Shown here: positions 1-9,322 of the stretch, one piece after another | Layout: each line of letters starts with the position of its first letter | Numbering within the stretch: position 1 is the first letter of the stretch | From: Lachnospiraceae bacterium | GTDB lineage: Bacteria > Bacillota > Clostridia > Lachnospirales > Lachnospiraceae | DNA: 64,000 nucleotides | NCBI GenBank assembly: GCA_017480445.1 | Contig: JAFVAO010000062.1 | Span: 1 to 64,000 of the forward strand | Direction: 5' to 3' | Made by a program: the position numbers and the translations under genes | Notes under the pieces: model-generated | Seen by the model: the letters and a program-made list of their open reading frames with translations, nothing else | Told to the model about the DNA's origin: nothing | Database searches by the model: none

Positions 1-4
1 ATAA

Positions 5-94
5 GCAGGCACTAGCGAGCCGTCGGTACTTAGGTGCCGTACTTTGGCACCTTATGTACCGCTACGAGCGAGGTTGTAGCGAGAGCGTGCCTGC
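5..94. repeat. Structured palindromic intergenic element
   Basis: An 8-bp outer stem (GCAGGCAC at 5-12, GTGCCTGC at 87-94) encloses two inner hairpins. The large one pairs CGGTAC (24-29) plus AGGTGCC (32-38) with GGCACCT (46-52) plus GTACCG (56-61). The small one pairs GCTAC (61-65) with GTAGC (76-80). The motif TAGCGAG occurs at 13-19 and 77-83. The layout is a three-way junction, typical of dispersed palindromic repeats, and it lies just past the end of serA. Only one copy is visible here, so dispersal is inferred. It could also act as a 3' processing or termination structure. Confidence 0.55.
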
Positions 95-150
95 GATGGT
101 ATATACAATGTGCACAATGACACTTATATAGAATCTGCGTTCCGCATATA

Positions 151-1314
151 CTATTTTACGATGCGCACACGGAACACACCATCGATCGCTTCCAATTCCT
201 TGATGATCTCTTCCGTCGCAGGTGCCTCAATATCAATCATCGTGTATGCAAATTCCCCGCGGGACTTGTTGGTCATATCGGAGATATTGATACCCTTCTC
301 GCCGAATTTTCCGGTGAACTTGGTGATCATGTTTGCGATGTTCTTGTGGAAGATCGCCACACGGCCGGCCTTGGTGCAGATGCCCATATCGCATGCAGGA
401 TAGTTAACACTGTTCTTGATATTGCCGTTCTCCAGATAATCCATCATTTCCGCAACAGCCATCACCGCACAGTTATCCTCGCTCTCCTCTGTGCTTGCGC
501 CGAGGTGCGGGATCACGATGCAGCCTTTCTTGCCGGCTGTGGTCGGATTCGGGAAATCCGATACATAGCGGGCAACCTTGCCGCTCTCTAATGCCGCGAG
601 CACATCGCTCTCATTCGCAAGCAGATCTCTCGCGAAATTCAGGATAATGACACCATCCTTCATTTTGGCAATCGCTTCCTGATTGATCATTCCCTTCGTG
701 GAATCCAACAGGGGCACATGCACGGTGATGTAATCACACTGCGCATAAATGTCGTCCACATTGGAGGTTACCTCCACATGACGGCTCAAGGAAAGCGCTG
801 CCGTCACAGAGAGATACGGATCATATCCCAGCACTTCCATGCCGAGCGCAATTGCTGCATTGGCTACCTTGGCGCCGATCGCGCCCAGACCGATCACACC
901 CAGCTTCTTGCCCATGATCTCGGTTCCGGCAAAATGCTTTTTCTCCTTTTCTGCGGTCTTGGCAATATTCTCATCCGCAGCATTGGACTTCACCCATTCG
1001 ATGCCGCCTACCACGTCTCTGGAAGCCAGCAGCATACCTGCCAGCACCAGCTCTTTCACGCCGTTCGCATTGGCGCCGGGCGTGTTAAACACAACGATTC
1101 CCTTCTCTGCACACTTGTCAAGCGGAATGTTATTGGTGCCGGCTCCGGCTCTCGCCACTGCAAGCAGCTTGTCGGGCAGCTCCATATCATGCATTGCGGC
1201 ACTTCTCACCAAGATTCCGTCCGCGTCATTTACATTCTCTGTGATCTGATAATCCGCTGTCAGATTTTTCAAACCGACCTTGGAGATCGGATTTAAGCAG
1301 TTTAACTGAAACAT
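151..1314 (-). CDS. serA: D-3-phosphoglycerate dehydrogenase
   Basis: Oxidises 3-phosphoglycerate to 3-phosphohydroxypyruvate with NAD+, the first step of serine synthesis, in the cytosol. The 387-residue protein has a 2-hydroxyacid dehydrogenase fold: a Rossmann motif GLGAIG at about 142-147, a catalytic-type Arg near 229 (NFARDLL) and the His of PHLGAST near 270. A C-terminal ACT-type segment (about 317-387) suggests allosteric control, as known for serine-inhibited SerA proteins. It follows serC by 36 bp on the same strand and is likely co-transcribed from the promoter upstream of serC. The start has the upstream purine stretch GAAAGAAGGA. Confidence 0.93.
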   Translation of the reverse strand: MFQLNCLNPISKVGLKNLTADYQITENVNDADGILVRSAAMHDMELPDKLLAVARAGAGTNNIPLDKCAEKGIVVFNTPGANANGVKELVLAGMLLASRDVVGGIEWVKSNAADENIAKTAEKEKKHFAGTEIMGKKLGVIGLGAIGAKVANAAIALGMEVLGYDPYLSVTAALSLSRHVEVTSNVDDIYAQCDYITVHVPLLDSTKGMINQEAIAKMKDGVIILNFARDLLANESDVLAALESGKVARYVSDFPNPTTAGKKGCIVIPHLGASTEESEDNCAVMAVAEMMDYLENGNIKNSVNYPACDMGICTKAGRVAIFHKNIANMITKFTGKFGEKGINISDMTNKSRGEFAYTMIDIEAPATEEIIKELEAIDGVFRVRIVK

Positions 1315-1350
1315 AGTCTACGTCCTTCTTTCCTGATATTTTTACAGATC

Positions 1351-2433
1351 TTACGCGTTCTCCGCCTCAAACTTCCGCATGAACTCCACAAGCTTCTCCA
1401 CGCCTTCAATGGGCATTGCATTGTAGATGCTTGCGCGCATACCGCCGACGGTTCTGTGTCCCTTTAAGTTCGTAAAGCCTGCCGCAGTTGCCTCCTTGAC
1501 AAACTTCGCATCCAGCTCCTCGTTGCCGGTCACAAACGGCACATTCATCAAAGAGCGGTCCTCCTTGCGCACAGTGCCCTTGAAGAGCTTGCTCTCATCC
1601 AGGAAATCATACAGGATCTTCGCCTTCTTCTCGTTATGCTCCTTCATTGCCTGCAGGCCGCCCATCTTCTTGATCCACTTGAACACCTTGCCGCAGATAT
1701 AGATGCCATAAGCAGGCGGTGTGTTGTACAGGGAATCATTGTCTGCATGGATCTTGTAGCGCAGCATGGTAGGGGTACCGGGCAGCACATCCTCTGTGAT
1801 CAGATCCTCTCTGATGATCACGATCACCACGCCGGCAGGTCCGATGTTCTTCTGCACGCCGCCGTAGATCACGCCATATTTGGTCACATCCACCGGCTCA
1901 GACAAAAAGCAGCTGGAAACATCCGCTACGAGCGTCTTGCCCTTCGTGTTCGGCAGGGTTTTGAACTTGGTGCCGTAGATCGTATTGTTCTCACAAATAT
2001 ATACATAGTCCGCATCCTCACTGATGGGCAGGTCGGAACAATCGGGAATATAGGAGAAAGTCTGATCCTCGCTGCTCGCGATCTTATTCGCCTTTCCGTA
2101 GAGCTGTGCTTCCTGATATGCCTTCTTGGCCCACTGTCCGGTCACGATATAGTCAGCGACCTTATTCTTCATAAGGTTCATGGGAATCATGGCAAACTGC
2201 TGGCTTGCACCGCCCTGCAGGAACAAAACCTTATAATTGTCGGGAATGTTCATCAACTCTCTCAAATCCGCCTCAGCTTCTTTGATAATGTTGTCATATG
2301 TCTTGGAACGGTGACTCATCTCCATCACAGACATACCGGATCCTCTATAGTCCAGCATTTCGTCTGCCGCTTCCTGCAAAACCTCCTCGGGTAAAACTGC
2401 GGGACCTGCGGAAAAGTTATACACTCTAGCCAT
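1351..2433 (-). CDS. serC: Phosphoserine aminotransferase
   Basis: Transfers an amino group from glutamate to 3-phosphohydroxypyruvate to give O-phosphoserine, using PLP. The 360 residues match the full family length. The N-terminus NFSAGPAVLP is the family signature, and the PLP lysine lies in GGVQKNIGPAG near residue 195. A strong ribosome site (AGGAGGAAGTAAAA) precedes the ATG. It is the first gene of a serC-serA operon with its own sigma-A-type promoter. No serB (phosphoserine phosphatase) is visible in this window. Confidence 0.95.
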   Translation of the reverse strand: MARVYNFSAGPAVLPEEVLQEAADEMLDYRGSGMSVMEMSHRSKTYDNIIKEAEADLRELMNIPDNYKVLFLQGGASQQFAMIPMNLMKNKVADYIVTGQWAKKAYQEAQLYGKANKIASSEDQTFSYIPDCSDLPISEDADYVYICENNTIYGTKFKTLPNTKGKTLVADVSSCFLSEPVDVTKYGVIYGGVQKNIGPAGVVIVIIREDLITEDVLPGTPTMLRYKIHADNDSLYNTPPAYGIYICGKVFKWIKKMGGLQAMKEHNEKKAKILYDFLDESKLFKGTVRKEDRSLMNVPFVTGNEELDAKFVKEATAAGFTNLKGHRTVGGMRASIYNAMPIEGVEKLVEFMRKFEAENA

Positions 2434-2472
2434 TTTTACTTCCTCCTGATTTTCTTATAAGTAGCTTTCTAT

Positions 2473-2501
2473 AGAATAGTCTTTCTTTTGACTTTCGTCA
2501 A
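2473..2501 (-). promoter_or_regulatory. sigma-A promoter of serC-serA
   Basis: On the minus strand, TTGACG (2496-2501) and TATTCT (2473-2478) are separated by exactly 17 bp. The -35 box lies in a small inverted repeat, TTGAC-GAAA-GTCAA, which could be an operator or chance. The serC start is about 40 bp downstream. Confidence 0.75.
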
Positions 2502-2523
2502 CTAAATCGTTAAAATTTTTACA

Positions 2524-2556
2524 AAATGTCCGCATCCAAAAGACAAATGTCCGCAT
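2524..2556. promoter_or_regulatory. Tandem 12-bp sites upstream of serC promoter
   Basis: The 12-mer AAATGTCCGCAT occurs at 2524-2535 and again at 2545-2556. The 21-bp period equals two helical turns, so both copies would face the same side of the DNA about 25-60 bp upstream of the -35 box. This suggests a regulator binding region. No regulator can be named from the sequence. Confidence 0.4.
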
Positions 2557-2618
2557 TTTGTGCGCATCCACTGTCTGCACCGTTGTCTACATCCCCGTCG
2601 TCACAGTGAAATGTCGGC

Positions 2619-4133
2619 CTAATTGGCGGCCGTTCCCTCGGTTTGCGCGTAGGGATCCTCCCCGTAGAACAGGATCGCCGGGGTACCGATCTCCACCACA
2701 TCGAACAGTTCAGCGGCAAAGTCCAGCGGTACATTCACACAACCGTGCGAACCGTTTGTCTTATAGATCTCTCCGCCGAATTCATCCCGCCAGGTGGCAT
2801 CGTGGATACCGATCGCGCCCTTGACAGGCATCCAGTATTTCACCGGTGTCGCGTAGCCCTGTCCGCGCAGGACTCTGTTTTTCTGCTTGCTGTAGACGTA
2901 GTTGACACCCTCCGGCGTACTCATGCGCCGGCGCGCATTGCCGCTGACGACATCGCTCTCCATCTGCAGCTCGCCGTCCACGTAGTAATACAGCTTTTGC
3001 AGTCCGAGATCCACCTCGATATAGGTGTCGCCCAGATCATTGCCGCTCAGTTCATAATTGCCCTTGGAAAATTCCGCAATGCGCTCTCTGACCGGTGTCT
3101 CACCCATCGCCAGATCATGCATATAGGCCTTCAGCCAGATAAGCTCCCGCTTCTGATTGATCGTGACACCGTAGGTAACGCCGGGAACTTCTACCACATC
3201 CCCGCGGGTACTTTGAAAAGACCATGTCTTTCCGTAGGTGTCGAACCGCTCCGCCAGTGTTTTCAGCCACTCGGTTATCGCCTTGTCGTCCACAAGGAAG
3301 TTGCCTTCCTCGTCCATCGCGGGCAGTCCGGTCTCTTCATCCCGGACAAGCATCGCAGCCATCTCTCCGGCATCCGGTGTATAGGTTTCCGTCCGGAAAT
3401 CATAGATCGGGCCACCGTTTTGATAGCTGTCAAGGCGCTGCCACAGTTCACCGGCCGCTTCCTGCTCGGTCGTAAGCGGAATGTCATAATAGCACCCGCC
3501 GGCCACGAGATCAATGGTGGATTCGCCCGCACGGATACCGTCCTGTACCAGCTGATATGCTTTTTCTGCATCCAGACAGTTGTGCACGCCGTCATACAGC
3601 GCGTATCCGCTGTCCTCGTTGTAGGTTATGCGATAGTCCTTCTCCGCGTTCCCGCCAAGCGGCAGCAGCGCCCACCAGGCGTCCAGACGCGCCTCATCAT
3701 AATCAATCTGTGCCGCAAGCTCCTTCGCCTGGACATTCCGGAGATCTCTCCACCCGAAGAGCGAATTGCTTTTCGTCGCAATCTCCTGCAATTCTGTCGC
3801 ATAGTCGTAGGTGCGTCCCAGCTTTTCAAACGGAATTCGATAAGAGACCTCCTCCGCATCGCTTCCGACCCGATCATAACCGATGACCACAAGCTCCTCC
3901 GGTGCCACCACTGCATCTACCAGCTCGGAATTGACCTCCTCTACCGTTTTGCCGGTACAATAGACCCCGTTGATCCAGGTATTTGCCCGAAAACAACCCT
4001 TATAATATACATTTAATCCAGCATAAGCGCCTGCGCCCAGAACGACCAGCGCGCCACAGGCTGCAAGCAGCCTTCCTATCACTTTTTTCATCTGTCTGTA
4101 ATCTCGTTTCTCATGAAGCAGATCCGTCAGCAT
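2619..4133 (-). CDS. L,D-transpeptidase (YkuD) with putative PG-binding region
   Basis: Likely forms 3-3 peptidoglycan cross-links or attaches proteins to the wall outside the membrane. An N-terminal membrane anchor (about residues 17-40) follows a short basic stretch. A long middle region resembles the repeated peptidoglycan-binding modules of Firmicute YkuD proteins. The C-terminal YkuD domain has the catalytic motif SHGCVNV with Cys near residue 465 and an upstream GIHDA. Length is 504 residues from the first ATG. A second ATG at 4091 (MKKVIGRLL) gives a more typical signal-anchor start, and neither has a strong Shine-Dalgarno sequence. It starts 15 bp after ilvB and may be read from the leuB-ilvD-ilvB unit, with no obvious functional link. 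Confidence 0.85.
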   Translation of the reverse strand: MLTDLLHEKRDYRQMKKVIGRLLAACGALVVLGAGAYAGLNVYYKGCFRANTWINGVYCTGKTVEEVNSELVDAVVAPEELVVIGYDRVGSDAEEVSYRIPFEKLGRTYDYATELQEIATKSNSLFGWRDLRNVQAKELAAQIDYDEARLDAWWALLPLGGNAEKDYRITYNEDSGYALYDGVHNCLDAEKAYQLVQDGIRAGESTIDLVAGGCYYDIPLTTEQEAAGELWQRLDSYQNGGPIYDFRTETYTPDAGEMAAMLVRDEETGLPAMDEEGNFLVDDKAITEWLKTLAERFDTYGKTWSFQSTRGDVVEVPGVTYGVTINQKRELIWLKAYMHDLAMGETPVRERIAEFSKGNYELSGNDLGDTYIEVDLGLQKLYYYVDGELQMESDVVSGNARRRMSTPEGVNYVYSKQKNRVLRGQGYATPVKYWMPVKGAIGIHDATWRDEFGGEIYKTNGSHGCVNVPLDFAAELFDVVEIGTPAILFYGEDPYAQTEGTAAN

Positions 4134-4148
4134 ACATCGCCGGATCTA

Positions 4149-5846
4149 TTATGCTTCCTGCTCTTTTTGCGCAAGATCATCCCCGTCAAAAGCCTCGGCG
4201 ATGGGCGCGCCGGCCGGAACCATCGGGAATACCTTGTCATCCTCGGGGATCACACACTCGATCAGAACCGGCGCCTTCAAAGCGATGGCCTTCTCCAGTG
4301 TCGGTGCCACCTCTTCTTTGCTCGTCACGCGGAATGCCGCGCAGCCGAGCCCTTCCGCAACTTTACAGAAATCAACCTTATCGTTCAAAACCGTCTGGGA
4401 ATAGCGTTTCCCATAAAACAGAGTCTGCCACTGCCGCACCATGCCCAGCACATGGTTGTTGATCACGATCTGTACAATCGGAATATTGTATCGGCTCGCC
4501 GTCGCAAGCTCGTTCATATTCATGCGGAAACATCCGTCCCCCGCGATATTCACACAGATCTTGTCCGGCTGACCAACCTGTGCGCCGATACAGGCACCCA
4601 GACCGTAGCCCATCGTGCCCAGGCCGCCCGAGGAAAGGAATGTTCTGGGCTTGGTATATTTGTAATACTGCGCCGCCCACATCTGATGCTGTCCGACATC
4701 TGTGGTGATCAGCGCCTCTCCCTTTGTGATCCGGTAAAGCTCCTCGATCAGATACGGGCATGAGAGCTTATCCTGCTCATATTTCAGCGGATATTTTTCT
4801 TTCAGCTCGCCCACCGTCTGCATCCACTGACGGTTGTCCTTTTTCCCGTTTTGCTCCAGACGTGCGTTCAACTTGCCCAGCACCGTCTTCAGATCGCCGG
4901 TGAGGGATGCGTCCACGCGAATGTTTTTGTTGATCTCCGCGGGATCGATATCGATATGTACGATCCTGGCATTTTCCGCAAATTTCTTGGGATTCCCCGT
5001 CACACGATCGGAAAAGCGCGCGCCCAGCGCAATCAGCAGGTCGCACTGACTGACGCCGAGATTGGACGCCTTGGTGCCATGCATGCCGATCATACCGGTA
5101 TATCTGGGGCTGGTGCCGTCAAAAGCGCCCTTACCCATCAACGTATCGCAGACCGGCGCGTCGATCAGCTCCGCAAACCGCGCCACCTCATCGGAGGCTT
5201 CGGAAATAACTGCGCCGCCGCCCAGATAGATAAAGGGTTTCTCCGACTGCTCGATAAATGTAAGCACCTGCTCTATTTCTGCCTCTGTGCAGGAGATCGC
5301 AGGCTCCTGTTCCTTGCGTTTCATCGGTGTAAACTCGCAGCTGGCGCCGGTGGCGTCCTTCGTGATATCCACCAGCACGGGGCCAGGCCGACCGCTTCTT
5401 GCGATCTCAAAAGCCTTGCGCAGGGTATCCGCCAGATTCTCCACATTTTTTACAATATATCCATGCTTCGTGATCGGCATGGTCACGCCGGCGATATCCA
5501 CCTCCTGAAAACTGTCCTTGCCCAACAGCGGCAGAGTCACGTTGGCTGTGATCGCCACCATGGGCACGGAATCCATGTACGCCGTCGCAATGCCGGTCAC
5601 AAGATTGGTCGCGCCGGGACCGCTGGTCGCCAGACATACACCCACTTTGCCGGTGGCTCTCGCGTAACCGTCCGCGGCATGTGCCGCCCCCTGCTCATGG
5701 GAGGTCAGTATATGACGGATTTCGTCGCTGTGTTTATAAAGTGCATCATAAATGTTCAGGATCGCACCGCCCGGATAGCCAAAAACGGTATCCACGCCCT
5801 GCTCCTTCAGACATTCCACTACAATTTCAGATCCATTCAGAACCAT
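4149..5846 (-). CDS. ilvB: Acetolactate synthase, catalytic (large) subunit
   Basis: Condenses two pyruvates (or pyruvate and 2-oxobutyrate) to acetohydroxy acids, the first common step of Val/Leu/Ile synthesis. The 565-residue ThDP enzyme shows GYPGGAIL and the catalytic Glu in HEQGAAH near residue 50. The ThDP/Mg motif GDG...NN spans GDGCFRMN to VINNHVLG near 425-455. A good RBS (GCAGGAGGTTGACC) precedes the ATG. It lies downstream of leuB and ilvD. No small regulatory subunit (ilvN) and no ilvC is seen here, so these must lie elsewhere if the pathway is complete. Confidence 0.93.
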   Translation of the reverse strand: MVLNGSEIVVECLKEQGVDTVFGYPGGAILNIYDALYKHSDEIRHILTSHEQGAAHAADGYARATGKVGVCLATSGPGATNLVTGIATAYMDSVPMVAITANVTLPLLGKDSFQEVDIAGVTMPITKHGYIVKNVENLADTLRKAFEIARSGRPGPVLVDITKDATGASCEFTPMKRKEQEPAISCTEAEIEQVLTFIEQSEKPFIYLGGGAVISEASDEVARFAELIDAPVCDTLMGKGAFDGTSPRYTGMIGMHGTKASNLGVSQCDLLIALGARFSDRVTGNPKKFAENARIVHIDIDPAEINKNIRVDASLTGDLKTVLGKLNARLEQNGKKDNRQWMQTVGELKEKYPLKYEQDKLSCPYLIEELYRITKGEALITTDVGQHQMWAAQYYKYTKPRTFLSSGGLGTMGYGLGACIGAQVGQPDKICVNIAGDGCFRMNMNELATASRYNIPIVQIVINNHVLGMVRQWQTLFYGKRYSQTVLNDKVDFCKVAEGLGCAAFRVTSKEEVAPTLEKAIALKAPVLIECVIPEDDKVFPMVPAGAPIAEAFDGDDLAQKEQEA

Positions 5847-5880
5847 TGGTCAACCTCCTGCGTTGTATAATAACCTGTTT

Positions 5881-5965
5881 TTTCGGCACTTCCAACACTG
5901 CGCCTCTATTTCCGCGAGCGGAAATTACTTTTTCGGCACTTCCAGGACTGCACCCCTATTTCCGC
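5881..5965 (-). repeat. Duplicated ilvD 3' end (50-bp period)
   Basis: The 35-bp segment at 5931-5965 encodes the end of IlvD ([11 protein letters not shown]). A near-copy occurs at 5881-5915, beyond the ilvD stop codon. The copies differ at 4 of 35 positions, and all four differences are synonymous in the IlvD frame. A small palindrome TTTCCGC-GA-GCGGAAA (5909-5924) sits at the junction. The second copy appears to be the remnant of another ilvD tail. Confidence 0.8.
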
Positions 5966-7595
5966 TTGTTACAAGCTCTCTGTATCTGGAGAGGTATCCT
6001 GTCGTCACCTTGGGCTCTCTGGGCTGCCATTTCGCACGGCGCTCAGCCAACACTTCGTCGGACACTTTCACATCCAGTTTATTGGCCGGAATATCGATAC
6101 TGATGATATCGCCTTCCTCCACCAGTGCGATCGGGCCGCCTACCGCAGCTTCCGGAGACACATGGCCGATGGATGCGCCGCGGGACGCACCGGAGAAACG
6201 TCCGTCCGTGATCAACGCCACGGAGGAGCCAAGTCCCATACCCGCTATCGCGGAAGTAGGATTCAACATCTCTCTCATACCGGGGCCGCCCTTCGGGCCT
6301 TCATAACGGATTACCACCACATCACCGGCTACAATCTTGCCGCCCTTGATCGCAGCGATCGCATCCTCCTCACAGTCAAATACGCGGGCCGGTCCCTCGT
6401 GTACCATCATTTCAGGCACAACCGCAGAGCGCTTCACCACGCCGCTGTCCGGCGCCAGATTGCCCTTCAGTACTGCGATACCGCCGGTCTGGGAATAAGG
6501 ATTCTCGATCGGTCTGATGACCTCCGGATTCTTATTCACACAATTTTTAATATTTTCACCGATTGTTGTACCATTGACCGTCATACAGTCGAGGTTCAGC
6601 AGATTCTTTTTCGTCAACTCATTCATCACCGCATACACGCCGCCGGCCTCGTTCAGATCCTCCATGTAAGTGGGACCCGCAGGTGCCAGGTGACACAGAT
6701 TCGGTGTCTTCGCGGAAAGCTCATTCGCGATATCCAGATTCAGATCCACGCCGGCCTCACGTGCGATGGCAGGCAGATGCAGCATGGAGTTCGTCGAACA
6801 TCCCAGTGCCATGTCTACCGTCAAAGCATTCATAAATGCCTTTTCCGTCATGATATCGCGGGGCTTGATGTCTTTCTCCACCAGCTCCATGATCTTCATG
6901 CCGGCATGCTTGGCCAGACGAATACGCTCGGAGTAAACCGCAGGGATCGTACCGTTGCCTTTTAAGCCCATACCGATCGCCTCAGTCAGACAGTTCATGG
7001 AATTCGCCGTATACATGCCGGAGCAGGATCCGCAGGTCGGGCAGACCTTCTCCTCAAACTCACACAGATCCTCCTGCGTCATGGTGCCGGCAGCTACGCT
7101 GCCCACCGCCTCAAACATGGAGGAAAGGCTTCTCTTCTGGCCCTTCACATGGCCGGCCAGCATCGGGCCTCCGGACACGAATACCGTCGGAATATTCAAT
7201 CTCGCCGCAGCCATCAGAAGACCGGGCACATTCTTGTCACAGTTCGGCGCGCACACCAGACCGTCAAACCCATGGGCAAGCGCCATACACTCCGTACTGT
7301 CCGCAATCAGATCTCTGGTCACCAGAGAGTACTTCATGCCGATATGTCCCATAGCGATACCGTCACAGACCGCAATCGCAGGGAATACCACCGGCATACC
7401 ACCGGCCATGGCCACGCCCATCTTGACCGCTTCCACGATCTTGTCCAGATTCATGTGTCCGGGCACGATCTCGTTATAAGAACTCACGATACCGATCATG
7501 GGGCGTCTGCGCTCCTCCTCGGTATATCCCAGTGCGTTAAACAGGCTGCGGTGCGGTGCCTGCGCGTTACCAACCTTTACGGAATCACTTCTCAT
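5925..7595 (-). CDS. ilvD: Dihydroxy-acid dehydratase
   Basis: Dehydrates 2,3-dihydroxy acids to 2-oxo acids in Val/Ile synthesis using an Fe-S cluster. The 556-residue protein carries family motifs: CDKNVPG in the N-terminal third and [18 protein letters not shown] in the centre, both with cluster-type cysteines. The C-terminus ends in [12 protein letters not shown]. It sits between leuB and ilvB in the same orientation. The region just after its stop holds a second copy of its last codons, a possible scar of gene duplication or replacement. Confidence 0.94.
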   Translation of the reverse strand: MRSDSVKVGNAQAPHRSLFNALGYTEEERRRPMIGIVSSYNEIVPGHMNLDKIVEAVKMGVAMAGGMPVVFPAIAVCDGIAMGHIGMKYSLVTRDLIADSTECMALAHGFDGLVCAPNCDKNVPGLLMAAARLNIPTVFVSGGPMLAGHVKGQKRSLSSMFEAVGSVAAGTMTQEDLCEFEEKVCPTCGSCSGMYTANSMNCLTEAIGMGLKGNGTIPAVYSERIRLAKHAGMKIMELVEKDIKPRDIMTEKAFMNALTVDMALGCSTNSMLHLPAIAREAGVDLNLDIANELSAKTPNLCHLAPAGPTYMEDLNEAGGVYAVMNELTKKNLLNLDCMTVNGTTIGENIKNCVNKNPEVIRPIENPYSQTGGIAVLKGNLAPDSGVVKRSAVVPEMMVHEGPARVFDCEEDAIAAIKGGKIVAGDVVVIRYEGPKGGPGMREMLNPTSAIAGMGLGSSVALITDGRFSGASRGASIGHVSPEAAVGGPIALVEEGDIISIDIPANKLDVKVSDEVLAERRAKWQPREPKVTTGYLSRYRELVTSGNRGAVLEVPKK

Positions 7596-7671
7596 ATTCG
7601 TATCCTTCTTTCTGCAAAATTTTTATTATCCGAACTTCCTGTTCGATACTCCAAGCTGCCGTATCAGTGTC

Positions 7672-8757
7672 CTACTGAATGCGCTCTGCCAGCAGATCTC
7701 CCATCTTCGTGCAGCCCACCTTGGTGCAGCCCTCGGACATGATGTCCCCGGTGCGGTATCCATCCTTCAACACCTGCTTCACCGCCGCCTCAATCGCATC
7801 TGCCTCTTTGTCCAGGTCAAAGCTGTAACGCAACATCATCGCCGCGCTGAGCACAGTCGCAATCGGATTCGCAATGTCCTGCCCGGCAATGTCCGGCGCT
7901 GAGCCGTGGCTGGGCTCATACAGACCAAATTTGGTGTCATTCAAGCTCGCACTTGCCAGCATGCCAATGGAACCGGTCACCATACTCGCCTCGTCAGAGA
8001 GAATGTCACCGAACATATTCTCCGTCAGAATCACGTCAAACTGCGCCGGATCCCGCACGAGCTGCATCGCACAGTTGTCCACCAGCATATGCTCCAGCGT
8101 CACCTCCGGATAATCCTTCGCGACCTCCTCCACAACCTTGCGCCACAGTCTGGAGGAATCCAATACATTGGCCTTGTCGACGCTGGTCACTTTTTTGCGG
8201 CGTTTCATCGCAATGTCAAATCCCTTGATCGCAATTCTGCGGATCTCGTTCTCATTATAGGTGAGGGTATCGATCGCTGTAAGCACACCGTTTTCCTCCA
8301 CCGTCTTGCGTTCTCCGAAATACAAACCACCGGTCAGCTCCCGCATGATCAGCATATCAAACCCGGCCTTGCTGATCTCCTCCTTCAACGGGCAGGCAGC
8401 CGCCAACTCGTCATAGAGCACCGCAGGGCGCAGATTGGCAAACAGATTGAGTGCCTTCCGGATCGCCAACAATCCCGCCTCAGGGCGCAGATTGGGGGGC
8501 AATTGATACCACGGGGAGGTGGTGGTGTTGCCGCCGATGGAACCCATCAGCACCGCGTCAGCCGCCTTGGCCGTCGCAATCGCCTCATCCGTGAGCGGTA
8601 CGCCGTGCACATCAATGGACGCGCCGCCCATCAAAATGTCCGTAAACTGCATCCGGTGCCCGTAAACCGCCGCAACCTTTTCCAGCACTTTTTTGGCTTC
8701 CCGCACGATCTCCGGTCCGATCCCGTCGCCGGGAATACAGGTAATCTTTAATTCCAT
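7672..8757 (-). CDS. leuB: 3-isopropylmalate dehydrogenase
   Basis: Oxidatively decarboxylates 3-isopropylmalate to 2-oxoisocaproate in leucine synthesis. The 361-residue protein shows the beta-decarboxylating dehydrogenase signatures GDGIGPE near the start, LMGSIGG, and the C-terminal [19 protein letters not shown] place the start at the ATG of [12 protein letters not shown] because AGGAGG lies 9 bp upstream; a TTG three codons earlier is less likely. First gene of leuB-ilvD-ilvB. No T-box, tRNA-like leader or leader peptide is seen upstream, and no leuA, leuC or leuD is nearby. Confidence 0.93.
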   Translation of the reverse strand: MELKITCIPGDGIGPEIVREAKKVLEKVAAVYGHRMQFTDILMGGASIDVHGVPLTDEAIATAKAADAVLMGSIGGNTTTSPWYQLPPNLRPEAGLLAIRKALNLFANLRPAVLYDELAAACPLKEEISKAGFDMLIMRELTGGLYFGERKTVEENGVLTAIDTLTYNENEIRRIAIKGFDIAMKRRKKVTSVDKANVLDSSRLWRKVVEEVAKDYPEVTLEHMLVDNCAMQLVRDPAQFDVILTENMFGDILSDEASMVTGSIGMLASASLNDTKFGLYEPSHGSAPDIAGQDIANPIATVLSAAMMLRYSFDLDKEADAIEAAVKQVLKDGYRTGDIMSEGCTKVGCTKMGDLLAERIQ

Positions 8758-8831
8758 ACGCTGCAACCTCCTGTTGATTCAATCTCGTTCCATTTATATT
8801 CTATTCTTATTCCAGCTTCGTTCCGGTTCTA

Positions 8832-8860
8832 TAAAAAGAGCAGCCTGCCTCGCTGCTCTC
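8832..8860 (-). terminator. Rho-independent terminator after yajC
   Basis: On the minus strand a perfect 8-bp stem (AGAGCAGC/GCTGCTCT, loop of 7) is followed by TTTTTAT. It lies 20 bp past the yajC stop and separates yajC from leuB. Confidence 0.85.
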
Positions 8861-8880
8861 CCTGCCCGATCCGCGTACAA

Positions 8881-9210
8881 TCAATTGTTTTCCGCTTTCT
8901 CCACTCTGCTGATCGCGGATTTATCCATCGGAATACGGCAGTTCTTGTTGTTGCCGAACTCAACGATCACCGTGTCCTCGCTGATGTCGATCACGATTCC
9001 GTAAAAGCCGGAGGTGGTCAACACGCAGTCGCCCAATTCCAGTCCCTCGATCATCGCCGCAATCCGCTTCTTCTCCTTGTTCTGGGGACGAAGCAGCAGA
9101 AAATAAAACCCGGCAAAAATGATCACGTAAAATACAATGATCATGCTGTTTCCCGCAAATGCGCCGGCCGCAGCCGCATCAGTCTCTGTCATAGCCAATA
9201 AAATACTCAT
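8881..9210 (-). CDS. yajC: Preprotein translocase subunit YajC
   Basis: Small single-pass membrane protein associated with SecDF in the Sec translocon. The 109 residues have one N-terminal hydrophobic helix (about 22-42) followed by the family motif LLRPQNKEKKR and a small beta-rich cytosolic domain (GDCVLTTSGFYGIV). I place the start at MSILLAM because TGGAGGAAAT precedes that ATG. It has its own promoter and a terminator directly after it, so it is monocistronic here and is not followed by secD/secF. Confidence 0.92.
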   Translation of the reverse strand: MSILLAMTETDAAAAGAFAGNSMIIVFYVIIFAGFYFLLLRPQNKEKKRIAAMIEGLELGDCVLTTSGFYGIVIDISEDTVIVEFGNNKNCRIPMDKSAISRVEKAENN

Positions 9211-9281
9211 ATTTCCTCCATTCAGGCATTCCATGCCATCTCAGCTGTTATTTCATCTGTCATTACATTACAACAATAAAA

Positions 9282-9310
9282 AATATAATACGGAACGGCA
9301 CATTTGTCAA
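9282..9310 (-). promoter_or_regulatory. sigma-A promoter of yajC
   Basis: Minus-strand TTGACA (9305-9310) and TATATT (9282-9287) with a 17-bp spacer, about 70 bp upstream of the yajC ATG, in an AT-rich gap after tgt. Confidence 0.82.
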
Positions 9311-9322
9311 TAAAAATGACAT

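Noticed and set aside
8767..8831. Possible T-box or leader peptide in front of leuB
   Set aside because: The leader is only about 65 bp; there is no T-box NNTGGNACCGCG-like motif and no Leu/Val/Ile codon-rich peptide.
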